Source: Prochilodus magdalenae (lineage: Eukaryota > Chordata > Actinopteri > Characiformes > Prochilodontidae). From it: a stretch of 64,000 nt of DNA. The stretch is taken from positions 601,501-665,500 of the forward strand of contig JAMWET010000814.1 of assembly GCA_024036415.1 (NCBI GenBank), written 5' to 3'. The position numbers and the translations under genes were made by a program. Under the pieces are notes generated by a model. It had not been told where the DNA came from. It saw only the letters and a program-made list of their open reading frames with translations, and searched no databases. Shown here in pieces: positions 21,546 through 34,883 of the stretch; positions within the stretch are counted from its first letter, which is position 1, and the number at the start of each line of letters is the position of its first letter.

Positions 21546-22444
21546 CTGATTCACATGTCTTTATTTATTCATGACATCTTTTGCCTCCATCAGAACGGAT
21601 TCACTTCAGAAGGCTCTGCTCATGAATACTCATAACCCTCCTCAGGAAGAAGGCCAGTCGGAATATCACTGTTATTAGGTGCAGATAATCATAGGAGACC
21701 TTAGAGAGGCAGGTTTTAATGCAAAGCTTGTTGTCATGGCAGCCAGGGTCATAAACCACAGCTGGTGTCAGATGGTGGCTGGGCCTGAAAGGGAGGAGAG
21801 AGAAAAGCCAGAGAAGAATATACCATGCCAGCAGCAGTTGTCTTCTCAAGCCCCCTTAATGAACACATCTGCTTCATGATTGTTCCTCGGCCTCTGCGTG
21901 AACTCCAGATGAATCACCGCCGTGTGTGTTGTTTGTTTTCAGTCACACTTCTCCTGTAATCTAACTAGTAGGATTCCTGGTCAGCGAGATCCCGACAGTC
22001 CGACACGTTAGCGCTCAAAATGATTAATGATCTGTTTGACTCCGACTCCTGCTGGGGTAGTGTTGCCTGGCAACTGTTGCGGCCTCACGCATGTGGCGAT
22101 GGTCGGGTAGGCTCGGCTCTGATTGTTTACGGGATGTCTGTGTAGCTAGAACCAGCTGGGGATGGAGAGCTCCTAATAAACAGAGGGAACTCAGTGGTCC
22201 TCCGCTCTTTACCGCACTAACTGGCCAGTGCATCCTCTGCCCACTGCTCCGGATATTACTAGAGGAGCCTGTTATCCTGATCACCGCTGGCCATGGTGTG
22301 TTTAGTGTGGTATCAGGTCCTTGCATACAAAGGTGTGTTCTCTCCGCTGTTCTCCCATTCATATGAAGGGTTATGATGCCTCCAGGTGCATCCAGATGTT
22401 TTCAGCAGCCTGCAAAGCTGAAGAATTGTCATGTCACCAGATTA
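21546..22444. other. intergenic; possible conserved non-coding DNA
   Basis: Non-repetitive, with no domain-bearing frame. 21560-21800 and 21860-21930 contain ATTA-, CATAAA- and TGTCAT-type words in a style seen in fish regulatory elements. No stronger evidence. Confidence 0.2.
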
Positions 22445-22590
22445 TGTATCTCAATTTGTGTTTTTCATTTTTCAACATCATTTGAACACAGTGCCTGAAT
22501 AGTGTGTGTAAATTACATCATGAATGGACCAATAGAAATGCTCCAGACTACTACCTTACATTAACTTACAATAAACACCTTTCCTGTTAC
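22445..22590 (-). repeat. partial MITE-B copy
   Basis: Keeps 'catcatttgaacacagtgcc' and 'catcatgaatggaccaatag' in family order; both ends are worn. Confidence 0.5.
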
Positions 22591-22637
22591 TAGGGACTAT
22601 TTTAAAATTCATGGTTTTATGGTATATACATGATATA

Positions 22638-23150
22638 CACGCATCATCAAATAGAATACCTGCACCCAGAAGGGAGTGTTGGGTGGCCATGCTGTTGGGA
22701 AGGAGGATAAAGGTTACCAGGAAGAATAAATGATGATACATTTAGACTGATATGGGGAATATTTGTTGAGCTACACGCATGTCTGACAAATTTCTTCAGT
22801 TCTCCCTCTCCGTGGCTCATGAAGGGCACCCAAATCCTTCATGTCACTAGATAAGACCACCCCGCTTCCCAGAGCCCTACAATGTGACCCCTCTTGGACT
22901 CCAACTGCTTGAATTGCTTTCGAACTCTGAGGCGTACTTCACTTGCAGCGGTGCTACCAACACAACAGCACGAGCCAGAATGGAGGGCTAGCGCGGCAGG
23001 ACGGCCTTATATAGTCAGTCAGATGCCGTGATAAGGCCCGTCCATGCTTACGTCACATGTGTGGCCGAGCGTGAAACATGCGCATGATGTCTTACAATGT
23101 CAGATCCATCAACCAAGTTTCATTTCTGTCAGGTTGGTTTCTTTTTTGAT
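22638..23150 (-). mobile_element. Tc1-B copy C, deletion derivative keeping the HTH
   Basis: The 3' terminal part lies at 22638-22780, preceded by TA. The 5' part at 22985-23150 ends 'ttttttgatgata' and runs straight into a GATA array. Between them, on the minus strand, KRGHIVGLWEAGWSYL (about 22845-22900) matches the transposase N-terminal helix-turn-helix. The rest of the DNA-binding domain and all catalytic motifs are deleted. Confidence 0.75.
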
Positions 23151-23216
<66 letters not shown>

Positions 23217-23255
23217 CAGATAGAGAGAGAGAGATAGCTAGACAGATAGCTGGAC

Positions 23256-23322
<67 letters not shown>

Positions 23323-23344
23323 AAGACAGACAGACAGACAGACG

Positions 23345-23410
<66 letters not shown>

Positions 23411-23432
23411 AAGACAGACAGACAGACAGACG

Positions 23433-23502
<70 letters not shown>

Positions 23503-23508
23503 CAGACA
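23151..23508 (+). repeat. GATA/GACA array
   Basis: About 350 bases of (GATA)n with (GACA)n blocks. Two near-identical 'gaaagacagacagacagac' + 'ggatagata' segments (about 23310-23350 and 23400-23440) show internal duplication. The array abuts the end of Tc1-B copy C. Confidence 0.95.
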
Positions 23509-25053
23509 ACACGTTATTTCAACTGTACCTTGTGACTTTAATATAATATGATGGTATGGTAGATGCTCTCATTAATTGTCATGTCATGTCATATTGCCGC
23601 TAGCAACCCAAGTCTGACTTTGGATCATTGTTTGGGCAGTTCTAGGTTAAACACAGACACTTCTGACCCACATCCTATGTATGTTCACTGGCAGTGGAGT
23701 CTCTGAGGCCTGATACAGAGCTGATGCTGTTACTCTCTCGGCCCATTGATTAAGCTGCCACAGCTATTCCCACTCAGTGATGTATCTAGGATCTCCAGCA
23801 GGCCGAGCTTCTCAGTAAATTGGCTCCACCTATTGAAAATCAAACTAATTGGTTGATTCCTCTGTTACTTTGTAATTATGCAGAAGATTAATCAGTGATG
23901 TTGGGTCTTCTCTCCAGCTCGTGAAGTAGGAGAGCATGCTTAGTTATATCCACCTACTACAGAGAAAAACAATTCCTGATTGGCCAGTTTTCCCACTGGT
24001 CGTTTACATGCAAGCATCATTCTATTAAATAACAAATCACTGAAAAATACAGACATGTAGTTGGTAGTAGGTGGGCTCAGAAATCATTGGGCCTTCTCTG
24101 AAGGTCTGGAAGACCATGAAGGTTCCCCCTTCATATGTAATGTCTGATGCCATGACAGCTTACTGGAGCATGTGACATGACATCAAACATTATGACGTCT
24201 GTCAAGACAATTGATGGTAAGTCAGCTTCACGGTTGCATCGGTGTTAGCCAGCAGGATTTAAACACAGTGTCCCCCAATAACTCTAACTGACAGGATCTT
24301 CCTGCGCTACACTAATGGGCATTACATTTACCAAAGTCACGCTACGCCAAGTACAGATGTGTTCAGCTGTTGCCAAGCTGGACCTTCACAGAATGTTGGC
24401 AGAGAGCCCATTCAAGAAACCATAGTGATGTTTTTCTTTCCCCTCAAATTTCCTCCCCTATTTTTATCAGTTCCACCCAATAGGTCGTCGGCATGATGTC
24501 CATATTAGGAACACCGGTTCTAAGCCGAACTTCATACAGAGATAATAAATGGTTTCCTGGAAAATCGCTGCTGCCACCCCCTGTGGTAAACAAAGATGTT
24601 CCAAAGCTGTTTTGTGCCGTGTACATTATTCCTCCAAACGTTGCCAGATTGAGGTCAAAATTCCACTATTGTTCGATGCAAGGCTGCTGCATGTTAAACT
24701 GACATCATTAAACTGGCACTGAAATGCCCCACACAAGACAACAAGCTCCTTCAGTGTGCTAGTGAGCTGCTTAACAGTAAAGACTACAGCTTGTGTAGTT
24801 GGTGTATAGTTAAACTTTAAAAACAGACTTGTGCTTTTATCAATGTCGTTTAAATACTACACTTTTACTGGTGTAATTTGTTGGTGTTTCCAGCCTGACT
24901 GGTTTTGACTTGTTACAAAAGAGTCCAGTTACGTCCTGTAGCATTTTACACTCAATGTGTTATGGTAAATCAAAACCTTCTGCGTCCATCATTTCATCAG
25001 CCTGAGAGGAATGTTTTTCAAAGGCTGTACAGCTTGTTCAACATTTCGACGTG
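23509..25053. other. intergenic, no feature recognised
   Basis: No repeat family or credible coding frame recognised. Confidence 0.35.
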
Positions 25054-26040
25054 CAGTGGGCCTTGAAAGTTTGTGAAAGTTTATATTTCTGCATATATAT
25101 GAGCTAAAACATTATCAGACTTTCACCCTAGTCCTATAAGTAGCTAAAGAGAACCCTGTTAAACAGTTTGGTCATTTATTCATTGAATAAAATGTTACAA
25201 ATTTGTTATGATTGTTACGAATTTGTGAGGGGTAAATATGCGTGAACCCCTGCAATTAGCATTGAAAGGTGAAATTAAAGTTATATGGTTTCAGCCAAGG
25301 GGAGGACAATAAGGTGTTAGTAGCTATGCTGTTGTATTTATAGAACTGGGATCTATCAAAGCCTGAACTTCACAACACATATATGTGGAAGGGTATTGCG
25401 GCAGAAACACATGAGATTTCCGAGGACCTTGGAAGAAGAGTTACTGATGCTGGACTCCAACCATCAGACAGACTGTGTTCAAATGGAGAGAATTCAAGAC
25501 GATTATTACCCTGCCCAGGAGTGGTTGACCAACAAAGCTCGCTCCAAGAGCCACATAGGAACTCAGGGTAACTTCTCCTAGAGTGGCTCATGTTAATATT
25601 TATGAGCTTGAGAAAGCTGAACAACAATGCTGTGTATAGCAGGGTTGCAAAGAGAAAGCTACTACTCTCGGAAAAGCACCTTGCTGCCCATCTGCAGTTT
25701 GCTAAACATTACATGCACGAGCTAAAGTCAACCAAAATAGAAGAAACTTATCCCATCTGTGAAACATGGTGGTGGTAGTATCATGGGCCTGCTTTGTTGG
25801 ATCTGGATCTGGACAGCTATTTATTAATGGAGCTCATAAGATAATGAATTCTGAATTCCTGAGTTGAAGCTGTTACCAGAGGAACGGGCTAAAATAGATG
25901 ATGGAATAATATTGAATAATTTTCCTCAAAAAATAAGTGACTAAGATTCATATTTTGGTCGTCTTTGTGTTAAATCAGACTCTCTTTATCTACTTGTAAA
26001 AATCTAATTATGATTTTGGTCATATTTATGCAGAAATATA
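25054..26040 (+). mobile_element. old Tc1-C element, left and main part
   Basis: Begins with the terminal-repeat-like 'cagtgggccttgaaagtttg'. Family sequence follows in order: a segment with 'agactgtgttcaaatggaga', then VAKRKLLLSEKHLAAHLQFAKH, then 'tgtgaaacatggtggtggta' (VKHGGGSIMG), and the tail 'ctctttatctacttgtaaaa'. There are many frameshifts and deletions and no usable transposase. The last 35 bases of the element appear at 26787-26826, beyond a younger insertion. Confidence 0.75.
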
Positions 26041-26365
26041 CACTCATCATCAAAAGAATCACTGCACCCAGAAGGAGGTGTGGGATTGCAGTGCTATAGG
26101 AAGGGGGATAAATAAATGATGATAAATTTAGACTGATATGGGTGATATTTAGTGAGCTACACATACAGAAGTAGTGCCTCTCAGCATGGCGTTGGGCCAC
26201 CATGTTTGCTAATGCAATATGACAGACATTGCAGATGTTCCTAATGGTGTGGTGTGATAATCAATCCCATGCAACTTGAATATTGTCATGCAGGTCCTGC
26301 AGATTTAGGGGTAGGGTGGAGCGACACCAGGCCTTCTGGATGTGTGATGTGTGACAACAGTCATG

Positions 26366-26441
<76 letters not shown>

Positions 26442-26786
26442 AAAAACTGATTATCTTTGTGCTGACCACGGTGCTTCCGCACACATTGGTCGTCTCCACC
26501 AAGACAAAAGCGGAATTCCATCCGCAAGATTGTAGTCCTGCATGGTGCAGCCATCTGCCAATGCTTCTGGCACGAACAGAATGACTCATGGAGGGCATCA
26601 CTGCTCGCTGAATATCCGCAATCAAGCCTGTTGGGTTTGTCAGGTACTGCAATAAGGGTTCCCGCTTATCTCACATGCACGGCTAAACCTCAAACTTGAA
26701 TCATTTGCATGTCTCACAATGTCACACCTACCCACCGGGATTCATTCCTGTCAGAAGATCCCTTCCAGGTGCAGCTATTCCTTACT
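26041..26786 (-). mobile_element. Tc1-B copy D, inserted in Tc1-C
   Basis: The left end 'cactcatcatcaaaagaatc' is preceded by TA, and TA follows at 26787-26788. On the minus strand it carries DIQRAVMPSMSHSVRARSIGRWL and CGWNSAFVLV, an array interruption at 26366-26440, then the C-terminal part. Degenerate coding. Confidence 0.85.
26366..26440 (+). repeat. (TCTA)n array inside Tc1-B copy D
   Basis: A perfect tetranucleotide run of about 75 bases lying between transposase-derived sequences on both sides. Confidence 0.95.
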
Positions 26787-26826
26787 TATGAAATTCAGGG
26801 TTCACAGTTTTGTGACATACGTGTTC
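26787..26826 (+). mobile_element. right end of Tc1-C
   Basis: 'gaaattcagggttcacagtt' + 'ttgtgacatacg' matches, as an inverted repeat, the Tc1-C left end ('cttgaaagtttgtgaaag'). This shows that Tc1-B copy D split the element. Confidence 0.6.
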
Positions 26827-27635
26827 AGGCTGTGTTAAAAGTAACATGGACTATGTTGTGCTTAGCTGCTCACAGCATGCTGGGTGTTGTTCTTAAACAG
26901 CCGTTAGAGTACACAAGGCCTTTCTCCCTGCTGTATCTAAAATAGACATCTAACATTACACTGTGCATTAGCAGCCATGAGGTGCAGTGTGTCTCTGTGC
27001 TGCACGGTTATCATGAACTTTTGCTTCTGTGATGGCTGATGCCTGTAATAATCATGATGTGTTCAGACACGTGCGGCTGTGGGATGAAGGTGATTCCATT
27101 CTTGTCAGCTTTTATTCTGCACCCTCTCATTCCGTGGAACGACCAGCCGGAGTTTATTTTAGGGGACCGTAATACATGTGACATGTCAAGCTATTTACCT
27201 AATTTACACCGGTATGTGACAACTCCTACTTCTGGTATGCAAGTACAGTGGAAGGTCAGATTACAGTGTATCTGTCTCCAGCATGTAAACAATGACTTAA
27301 CCAGGAACAAGGGGAGTCCTGCACTAATGTACACAGAGCAGCACTTTCAATGCTACATATAGAATCCTTTCAGGAAAAGGTTTCATGCGGGTAATGCCCA
27401 ACATGCATAAAAGAGAGATGTGGTAATGATAGCGAGGAAGAGGAGGAGAAGGAGGAGGAGGTGGAGGCCGCTGGGAAACGTTGTAGATGCCAGTAATTTT
27501 GTTATCGGCTTTTAATGCATTTTTATTGAGAGTTTGATTGAGAGATTCGGAGGAGAGGCTGCAATAACAGCTGTAATCAGATTTCTGCTCATCAGCTTGT
27601 GGAGCTAGTTGTGGTTGTGCTAGCAATAGCACTCG
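26827..27635. other. intergenic; purine-rich run at 27434-27466
   Basis: No gene. 27430-27630 is non-repetitive, with a GGA-rich run and ATTA/TTAT words, possibly regulatory. This is weak. Confidence 0.25.
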
Positions 27636-27705
27636 CCAAAAATGAAGCCTAATAAAGCACCAGGCCCTGATGGCTTAAGAGGCAGGGTGCTCAACACATC
27701 GTTAT
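27636..27705 (+). mobile_element. LINE reverse-transcriptase fragment
   Basis: Translates to KMKPNKAPGPDGLRGRVLN, the conserved block before the first catalytic motif of LINE reverse transcriptases (K-A-P/A-GPDG...VL). It stops soon after. Only this short piece is recognisable. Confidence 0.6.
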
Positions 27706-27744
27706 AAGCTTAGAGAGGCTTTTACTCAGCTCACATTTCCTTAA

Positions 27745-27980
27745 AGGGCCCATATACTCACTCTCACTGACTCATCTTCTAAACCTCTCTGTCCTTCTGG
27801 GTCGCGGGAGGTGCTGCAGCCTATACGTCAGTGGGTGGAAGGCTGGAAGCACCCTGGACAAGCCACCAGTGCAACACAGGGCACATGCACAGCTAGCTCC
27901 ATGCCTAGCATCTCCAATTCAGCTGAGTGTATGTCTTTGCACTGTGGGAGGAAACCAGAGCACCCTAGGAAAACCCACAC
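27745..27980 (-). repeat. SINE-like retroposon fragment (same family as 2297-2620)
   Basis: The reverse complement of the 2297-2620 family: 'ccttctgggtcgcgggaggt', 'caccctggacaagccaccag', 'ctttgcactgtgggaggaaa', 'cctaggaaaacccacacag'. It is joined directly to a second SINE. Confidence 0.6.
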
Positions 27981-28115
27981 AGCCCTGTCCACAGCGCACG
28001 GGGAGCAGTTGGGGGTTGGGTGCCTTGCTCAAGGGCACCTCAGTCATTACTGTAGGCTCAGGGAATCGAACCGGCGACCCTCCGGTCGCAAGGCTGGTTC
28101 CCCAACCTCCAGCCA
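27981..28115 (-). repeat. tRNA-derived SINE fragment (SINE-2)
   Basis: Read on the minus strand, 'ccggttcgattccctgagcc' holds a tRNA B-box-like sequence. The stretch 'gggagcagttgggggttggg' + 'tgccttgctcaagggcacct' is near-identical to 47080-47120. Typical fish SINE. Confidence 0.65.
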
Positions 28116-28686
28116 ACGACAGATTTTCAGTGGTAGGCATAATTAGAAATTTGAAAAGGTGAGTCATTCGAAATAGAAGTCATTTACATAGATGAGTCTT
28201 AAAGGCACGGTACCAAAAACAGGCTTTCTTAGTGGACAAGGAGAGACTGATAAACAATCGATAAAAATGCAGGATATGGCCATTTAATGTTCCAGCGTCT
28301 AAGAAGATTTTCACAGTAACAGCTGTAGCTAAGGTTTTTTGTACAGTATCATTTAATGGCATGGATCTACTGCACTTCACTCTTGGCTAAGAAGAAACAG
28401 AGGACTTTAAATAGATCATTTGAAATGCTGGAGAAGACATAACGATCACATCCTGACCTGTAATGAGCAATCACTCAGAAAAGCTCATCAGCCTTTGCTT
28501 TTTATCAGGAGATATATATATTCAGTAGCAGTGTGCTGAGGTTATATAACTAAAGATCGTCCACACTTCTTCACTTAAAGTTTCCCCCGTCTGGCTACCG
28601 TCTGGCCAGCGTTAAACTACAAAGAGACAATAGGAGTGTGAGGTAAGTAAGGTAAGTCTTTTGTTCCATACGCTATTTCTGTTTTA
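28116..28686. other. no feature recognised
   Basis: AT-rich spacer before Tc1-B copy E. Confidence 0.35.
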
Positions 28687-29202
28687 CACTCATCATCAAG
28701 AGAAGAGCTGCACCCAGAAGGAGGTGTGGGATTGTGGTGCTGTTGGGAAGGAGGATAAAGGTTACCAGGATCTATAAATGATGATGCATTTAGACTGATA
28801 TGGGGAATATTTATTAAGCTACACATACAGAAGCAGTGTCTCTCAGTATGGTGTTGGGCCGCCATGTTTGCTTATGCAACATGCCAGACGCCTCGGGATG
28901 GAGTTGTAGACGTTCCTGTTGGTGTCCTGTGTTAATCCATCCCATGCATCTTCAACGTTCTCGCACAGGTCCTGCAGATTACGTGGTGGGTAAGGAGCTG
29001 GAGTAACACAAGGTCTTCTGGACGCATAAATAGCAAACCCCTCGTCTTGGTGCTGACCACGGTGCCTCCACACACGGATTCGTTGGCCTTCTTCACCAAG
29101 ACAAAAGCAGGACTCATCACTGAAGATGACGTGCTGTCGTTCTGAGTCACTCCATGACAGTCTGGCATGACACCATAGCAACTATTCTTTTGGTGATGAT
29201 TG
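28687..29202 (-). mobile_element. Tc1-B copy E, both termini present
   Basis: The left end 'cactcatcatcaagagaaga' and right end 'cttttggtgatgattg' are inverted repeats, each bordered by TA. The 516-bp copy lacks the N-terminal DNA-binding region as well as the middle of the catalytic domain. Confidence 0.88.
28843..29181 (-). pseudogene. Tc1-B transposase C-terminal remnant, 112 codons open
   Basis: Keeps ARLSWSDSERQHVIFSDES (first catalytic Asp in FSDES) and RIRVWRHRGQHQDE, then jumps to LCENVEDAWDGLTQDTNRNVY and ends RRLACCISKHGGPTPY-stop. The QDN block with the second Asp and the SPDLxPIE block with the Glu are absent, so no active site can form. The frame is open, but the opening Met is not the family start. 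Confidence 0.8.
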
Positions 29203-31008
<1,806 letters not shown>

Positions 31009-31449
31009 TTATGATTTTAATCCTGTTCCAGTATCATGACCACAGATCCTACACAGGGATTCATTGTCTCCACCAGGACAAAAGCAAGTCACTCCATGAC
31101 AGTCTGGCACAACACCATTGTGGTCCTAGGTAATGTTCACATGGTGTTAAGGGCAGTCGTCACGGTCCGCATGCATGTAGTCCTGCATCAGTCAGCCATC
31201 TGCCAATGGATGACTCATGGAGGGTATCACTGCTTGCTGTATGTCCACAGTCGTGGCTGTTGGGTCAGTCAGCACATGTCTGACAATCTATCGGTTCTCT
31301 AAGTCTGTATGTCTCCCAGATCCTTCATTAGCAGTCGTCATAATGGTCTCCATGCCTGTAGCCCTGTGTCGTGCAGCCCTCTGCCAACAGTGCCAAGTTT
31401 CCTGTCGGTTGATTCCTTCTGGGTGCAACTACTCTTCTGATGATGGGTG
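31009..31449 (-). mobile_element. Tc1-B copy F, partial, possibly two fused pieces
   Basis: Starts at the array with 'catgaccacag' and 'gattcattgtctccaccagg' (mid-transposase), then runs to the 5' terminal repeat 'gattccttctgggtgcaact', ending 'ctgatgatgggtg' before TA at 31450. The 'cagtcgtca...tgtagtcctg' segment occurs twice (about 31148-31200 and 31329-31382), suggesting an internal duplication or two overlapping copies. The 3' half is missing. Confidence 0.75.
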
Positions 31450-32852
31450 TAATTGTGCTGCCTTTTTTAGACAGGCATGCTTTATACTGAAGAGTGCCAT
31501 TTGCCTCTTGCCATCACAGGCCTTCCCAAACACGTGTTTCTACCTATGCGCCACTGCTTGTAAATGACATGTAGAAGCATAAGTAGTCTAAAGAATGTCC
31601 GTCATATGTAGCGGTTTATACCAACAATACGTTTATCACTGGTAGAACTGAATGTCCAGGCCAAGAACCACTTATATATAAGACTGTGGTAACAACTAAT
31701 GGTTAATTTATCTGCGCTAACATCTGCAGCTGTGTGTTTATGGCCCTCAACATTCATCGCTAAGCAACAGAACTTAGCCCTCCATGCCAGACATCTCAGG
31801 CCTTTGTACTAAGTCCCTGAGAGGCATGAAATGTCCATGTCTGCATTGGTGTGCATCATCACGTCTTCCATTCTGTCAGATGGGTATTAGATAACTTCAT
31901 CATTAACGACCAAGCCAGAGCAAATACATTGCACTCCTACAGATTGTTCTGGACGTGGCAGCTCAAGCCACAGGCCTCTGCCCTCCGTGTGCTAATTCTC
32001 CATCACACGTTTAGTGCACTGTTTTTTTTTTCCGGATGAAGAGATCCATGTCTGCCCATTACTGAGGGCAGAGCGGAAGCCAGCGGTCTTGTCCGCTCTG
32101 CTGGCTGCCCAGTCATCCTCATCCCCTGCTAATAGCTGAAATCTGTCTGGGTGAGCAAACCCTGGCATCTACTCTGACTCTCAGCCTGTGATCTCAGGTA
32201 AGGGGCAGCCTTTTGTCTCGACGTCCAGCTTCAAAGACACCAGGGTAGCGCGTGTTTACTAAAGGCTGCTTTCTGTTGCTGAGGCCACTCTTTTCTCTGA
32301 CTACAGCGCAGCCAAGGTCAATTGCCACTGGAAGCTTGTATGAGAATAGACATTTCCCCTGATAGCTCCCTAATGACTTGATCATCTGTCTCTTTAGAGA
32401 GGATGTTCCTGACACTGAGCAGTCGTGTTTTCCAGTGTTTAGGGTAAAGAGTGGCTGTGAATGATCAGAGACATCACGCCAAGCTTTGTAACACCGCTGC
32501 CGCGGTTGGCAGATGAGAATTTATATGGTTTCTTTCTGGTTCCTCTCCAACCAGCTGGCAGTGTCTGTCATAGGAATCCATTAAGAAGTGAACCTCATGC
32601 ATTTTTGAATGACTGTCTTCTGGAAAGGACATTACATGAATATGTTAGCATGCGAATGTCATAGCCATGTAGCATAAATGTCAGTGTAATGGGCTTGTGA
32701 TAATTTTATGAAGTTAAATAGACGTATCCTGCAGCCCCCTAGCCCCCTCAACCCCACCCCAGTAGTGGCTTTACTTGAACACCTTTAATGAATAGCAATA
32801 AATATAATATATTTGTCTATAGCTCTATTATCAGATTATCTAGGACGCAGAG
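31450..32852. other. intergenic, no feature recognised
   Basis: No repeat family or coding frame recognised. A donor-like 'ctcag|gtaagg' at about 32190-32200 has no supporting exon. Confidence 0.3.
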
Positions 32853-33771
32853 CATGTTTACACCCACTTAATAATAATAATAAGCCCATCCCATAATCGG
32901 ATTTCTGCAGTTATCTGATTATTCTGATATGATCCGATTTCTTCGAGTTCGGATTAAGGCTCCGAAACCAGATAAAGAGAGCTGGATCGTAACTCAATAA
33001 TCTGATATCTCAGTACATGTATGAATTTACTCTGATTTCTTTCGGTTTTCTGAGTCTGTGCATGTGCAAAATCAGGCCACAGCACCAGAAACAGGAATAA
33101 ACATTTAACATAGCAGTTACGAGATGCCAACAGAATACTTTACGAGTGGAGCTGAAACCAACTACATGCTCTACAAAATAAAGCATGTGAGTATTGTTCA
33201 CTTAGTGCTGGGTTTCTTAATCTGTGGGCTGCAAAGTGAAGCACACTCTAGTGGTCTGTGGGCCTGTACCTGGAGGCAGTACTTTGTAGTGGGCATAAAA
33301 TGTCAACTATAAAGAAAGTGATGTTGCATTAAGAACATTAATATAAATAAATGCATTTTAATGTCACATGGACACATCTAAATCTTCCGTTTTAGGCAGC
33401 CTACCTGCTGGTTAGCCACCATTATTCTTTTACAAAGTAAATAAATATTGTTTATAAAGCTGACTTTGGTGGGCCGCTATGCTTGTAGTTATTATCAGAT
33501 GGGCTTTGGGGTGGAAAAGGTTCAGAGCCCCTGTCCTAGACATTGTACATTCATATTTTCCCACTAAATTGGCCCAGTGTTAAAGAAATCTACACTGTGC
33601 TCTATTATGAGTTTATTCTCCAGCTGCAAAGCAAAAAACTGATTATTCCCATTTAGATCTGGAATTTTCCATTATCCGATTACTGAAGTGGATGCAAACA
33701 TTTTAAAAGGATTACTGATGAAATCTGATTTCTTTAAGTGATCAGGTTGTAAAATGCATGTTAACACTCTC
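32853..33771. repeat. dispersed repeat with an internal insertion
   Basis: The left end 'gtttacacccacttaataat', with repeated 'atccgattt/atctgatta' words, is matched in reverse by 'attatccgattactgaagtg' and 'gatgcaaac' on the right, the pattern of a common fish fold-back repeat. The middle (about 33207-33540) starts 'ggtttcttaatctgtgggct' and ends 'gaaaaggttcagagcccctg', which looks like a second, inserted repeat. Borders and families are tentative. Confidence 0.4.
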
Positions 33772-34343
33772 AGTGTTGAATTGTCTGTGAAATGCTGTGT
33801 TAGTGTGCAATGATGGACGAAAGGGGAGGGGTGAAAATCAGCTACACCTGCCACAGTCAAATATCTATAAACATATATAAAACATACATAAAACATATAA
33901 ACATGGTAAATACGCTTTTTGGAATGTCGAAAAAATTCCAAGCTAAATCCTGTTCTGTTCATGTACTAGATTCTAGACTCTGTATCTCCTTCTTCTTCTT
34001 CTTGGTAAATAATTTTGTCTGCTAACTCAACACTGATATCAACACTGTTCCAACTCCAAAGTGTTCAGTATGCTTGTATGCAGCAGTTTGATCCCATTGG
34101 CTGTTTTGGATAAGCTTTGTTAAATTCTGAATTAAGAATGAATGGGATGGAAAAGTGCACGTGTAAAGGGTTAAACTTAGACATTTTCTTTATATTCACT
34201 TTTATTACTATCAAGAAATCGTTTTGTATATTGAGAAGTTGATCTGTTTTCGGTGAGTACTGTCTGATATACTGGATTAAAATGTTATCGATTGCTCATG
34301 CCTGTTTCAGCCTGGGAGGGGCGCTCTCGCTGTGTCGTTGCTC
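33772..34343. other. no feature recognised
   Basis: AT-rich spacer with a TTC run near 33990. Confidence 0.35.
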
Positions 34344-34416
34344 ATTCGACATAAAGACACAGATGAGACAACAGAGCGGAAAGTTTGTTCTGTCATTGTT
34401 TCCCTCTCTAGATGTA
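34344..34416 (+). repeat. 73-bp direct repeat, left copy
   Basis: 'attcgacataaagacacaga' through 'cattgtttccctctcta' recurs at 34811-34883 with only about one visible difference (gatgag/gacgag). The unit lies outside any recognised element. Confidence 0.9.
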
Positions 34417-34810
34417 AAAACGCACAAAATACGAATATTTTATTTGAGGATAAGTTTGATCCAGTATATCGTCATACTGACACTGTGTTTTGTTGTTCGA
34501 AAAGCATTTTTATCTTGTCTTGGATGTTGTTAGCAATGTAGCGGCTAGTTAGCCGTGGTTAGCAAAGCACCACAAGGTACATATAACTATGTTCAAGATG
34601 ATGAGAGATACATGTAACAGTGTTTGGAAGAAAACGTTATAATGTCTTTTGTCTTGTGTTTTTGTTTTAATTGGATTTATGTTAAAAGTTAGAGAGTTAA
34701 AGTTAGAGAAAGCATTGACTGAAAATACTGAATGTGATGTAATTGTTGCATTGAAGAATGTAAACAAGAGCTCATGTACATGTTTTGAAGGACAATGTGT
34801 ATTTCAAATT
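34417..34810. other. spacer between the 73-bp direct repeats
   Basis: About 394 bases of AT-rich DNA with no recognised element or terminal repeats. Confidence 0.5.
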
Positions 34811-34883
34811 CATTCGACATAAAGACACAGACGAGACAACAGAGCGGAAAGTTTGTTCTGTCATTGTTTCCCTCTCTACAGGG
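34811..34883 (+). repeat. 73-bp direct repeat, right copy
   Basis: Near-identical to 34344-34416, same orientation, offset 467 bases. Confidence 0.9.

Noticed and set aside
20647..21574. Open frames of 100-300 codons rich in Ser, Leu and Phe, and Arg/Lys/Glu on the other strand
   Set aside because: They come from the polypyrimidine tract, where stop codons are rare in any frame.
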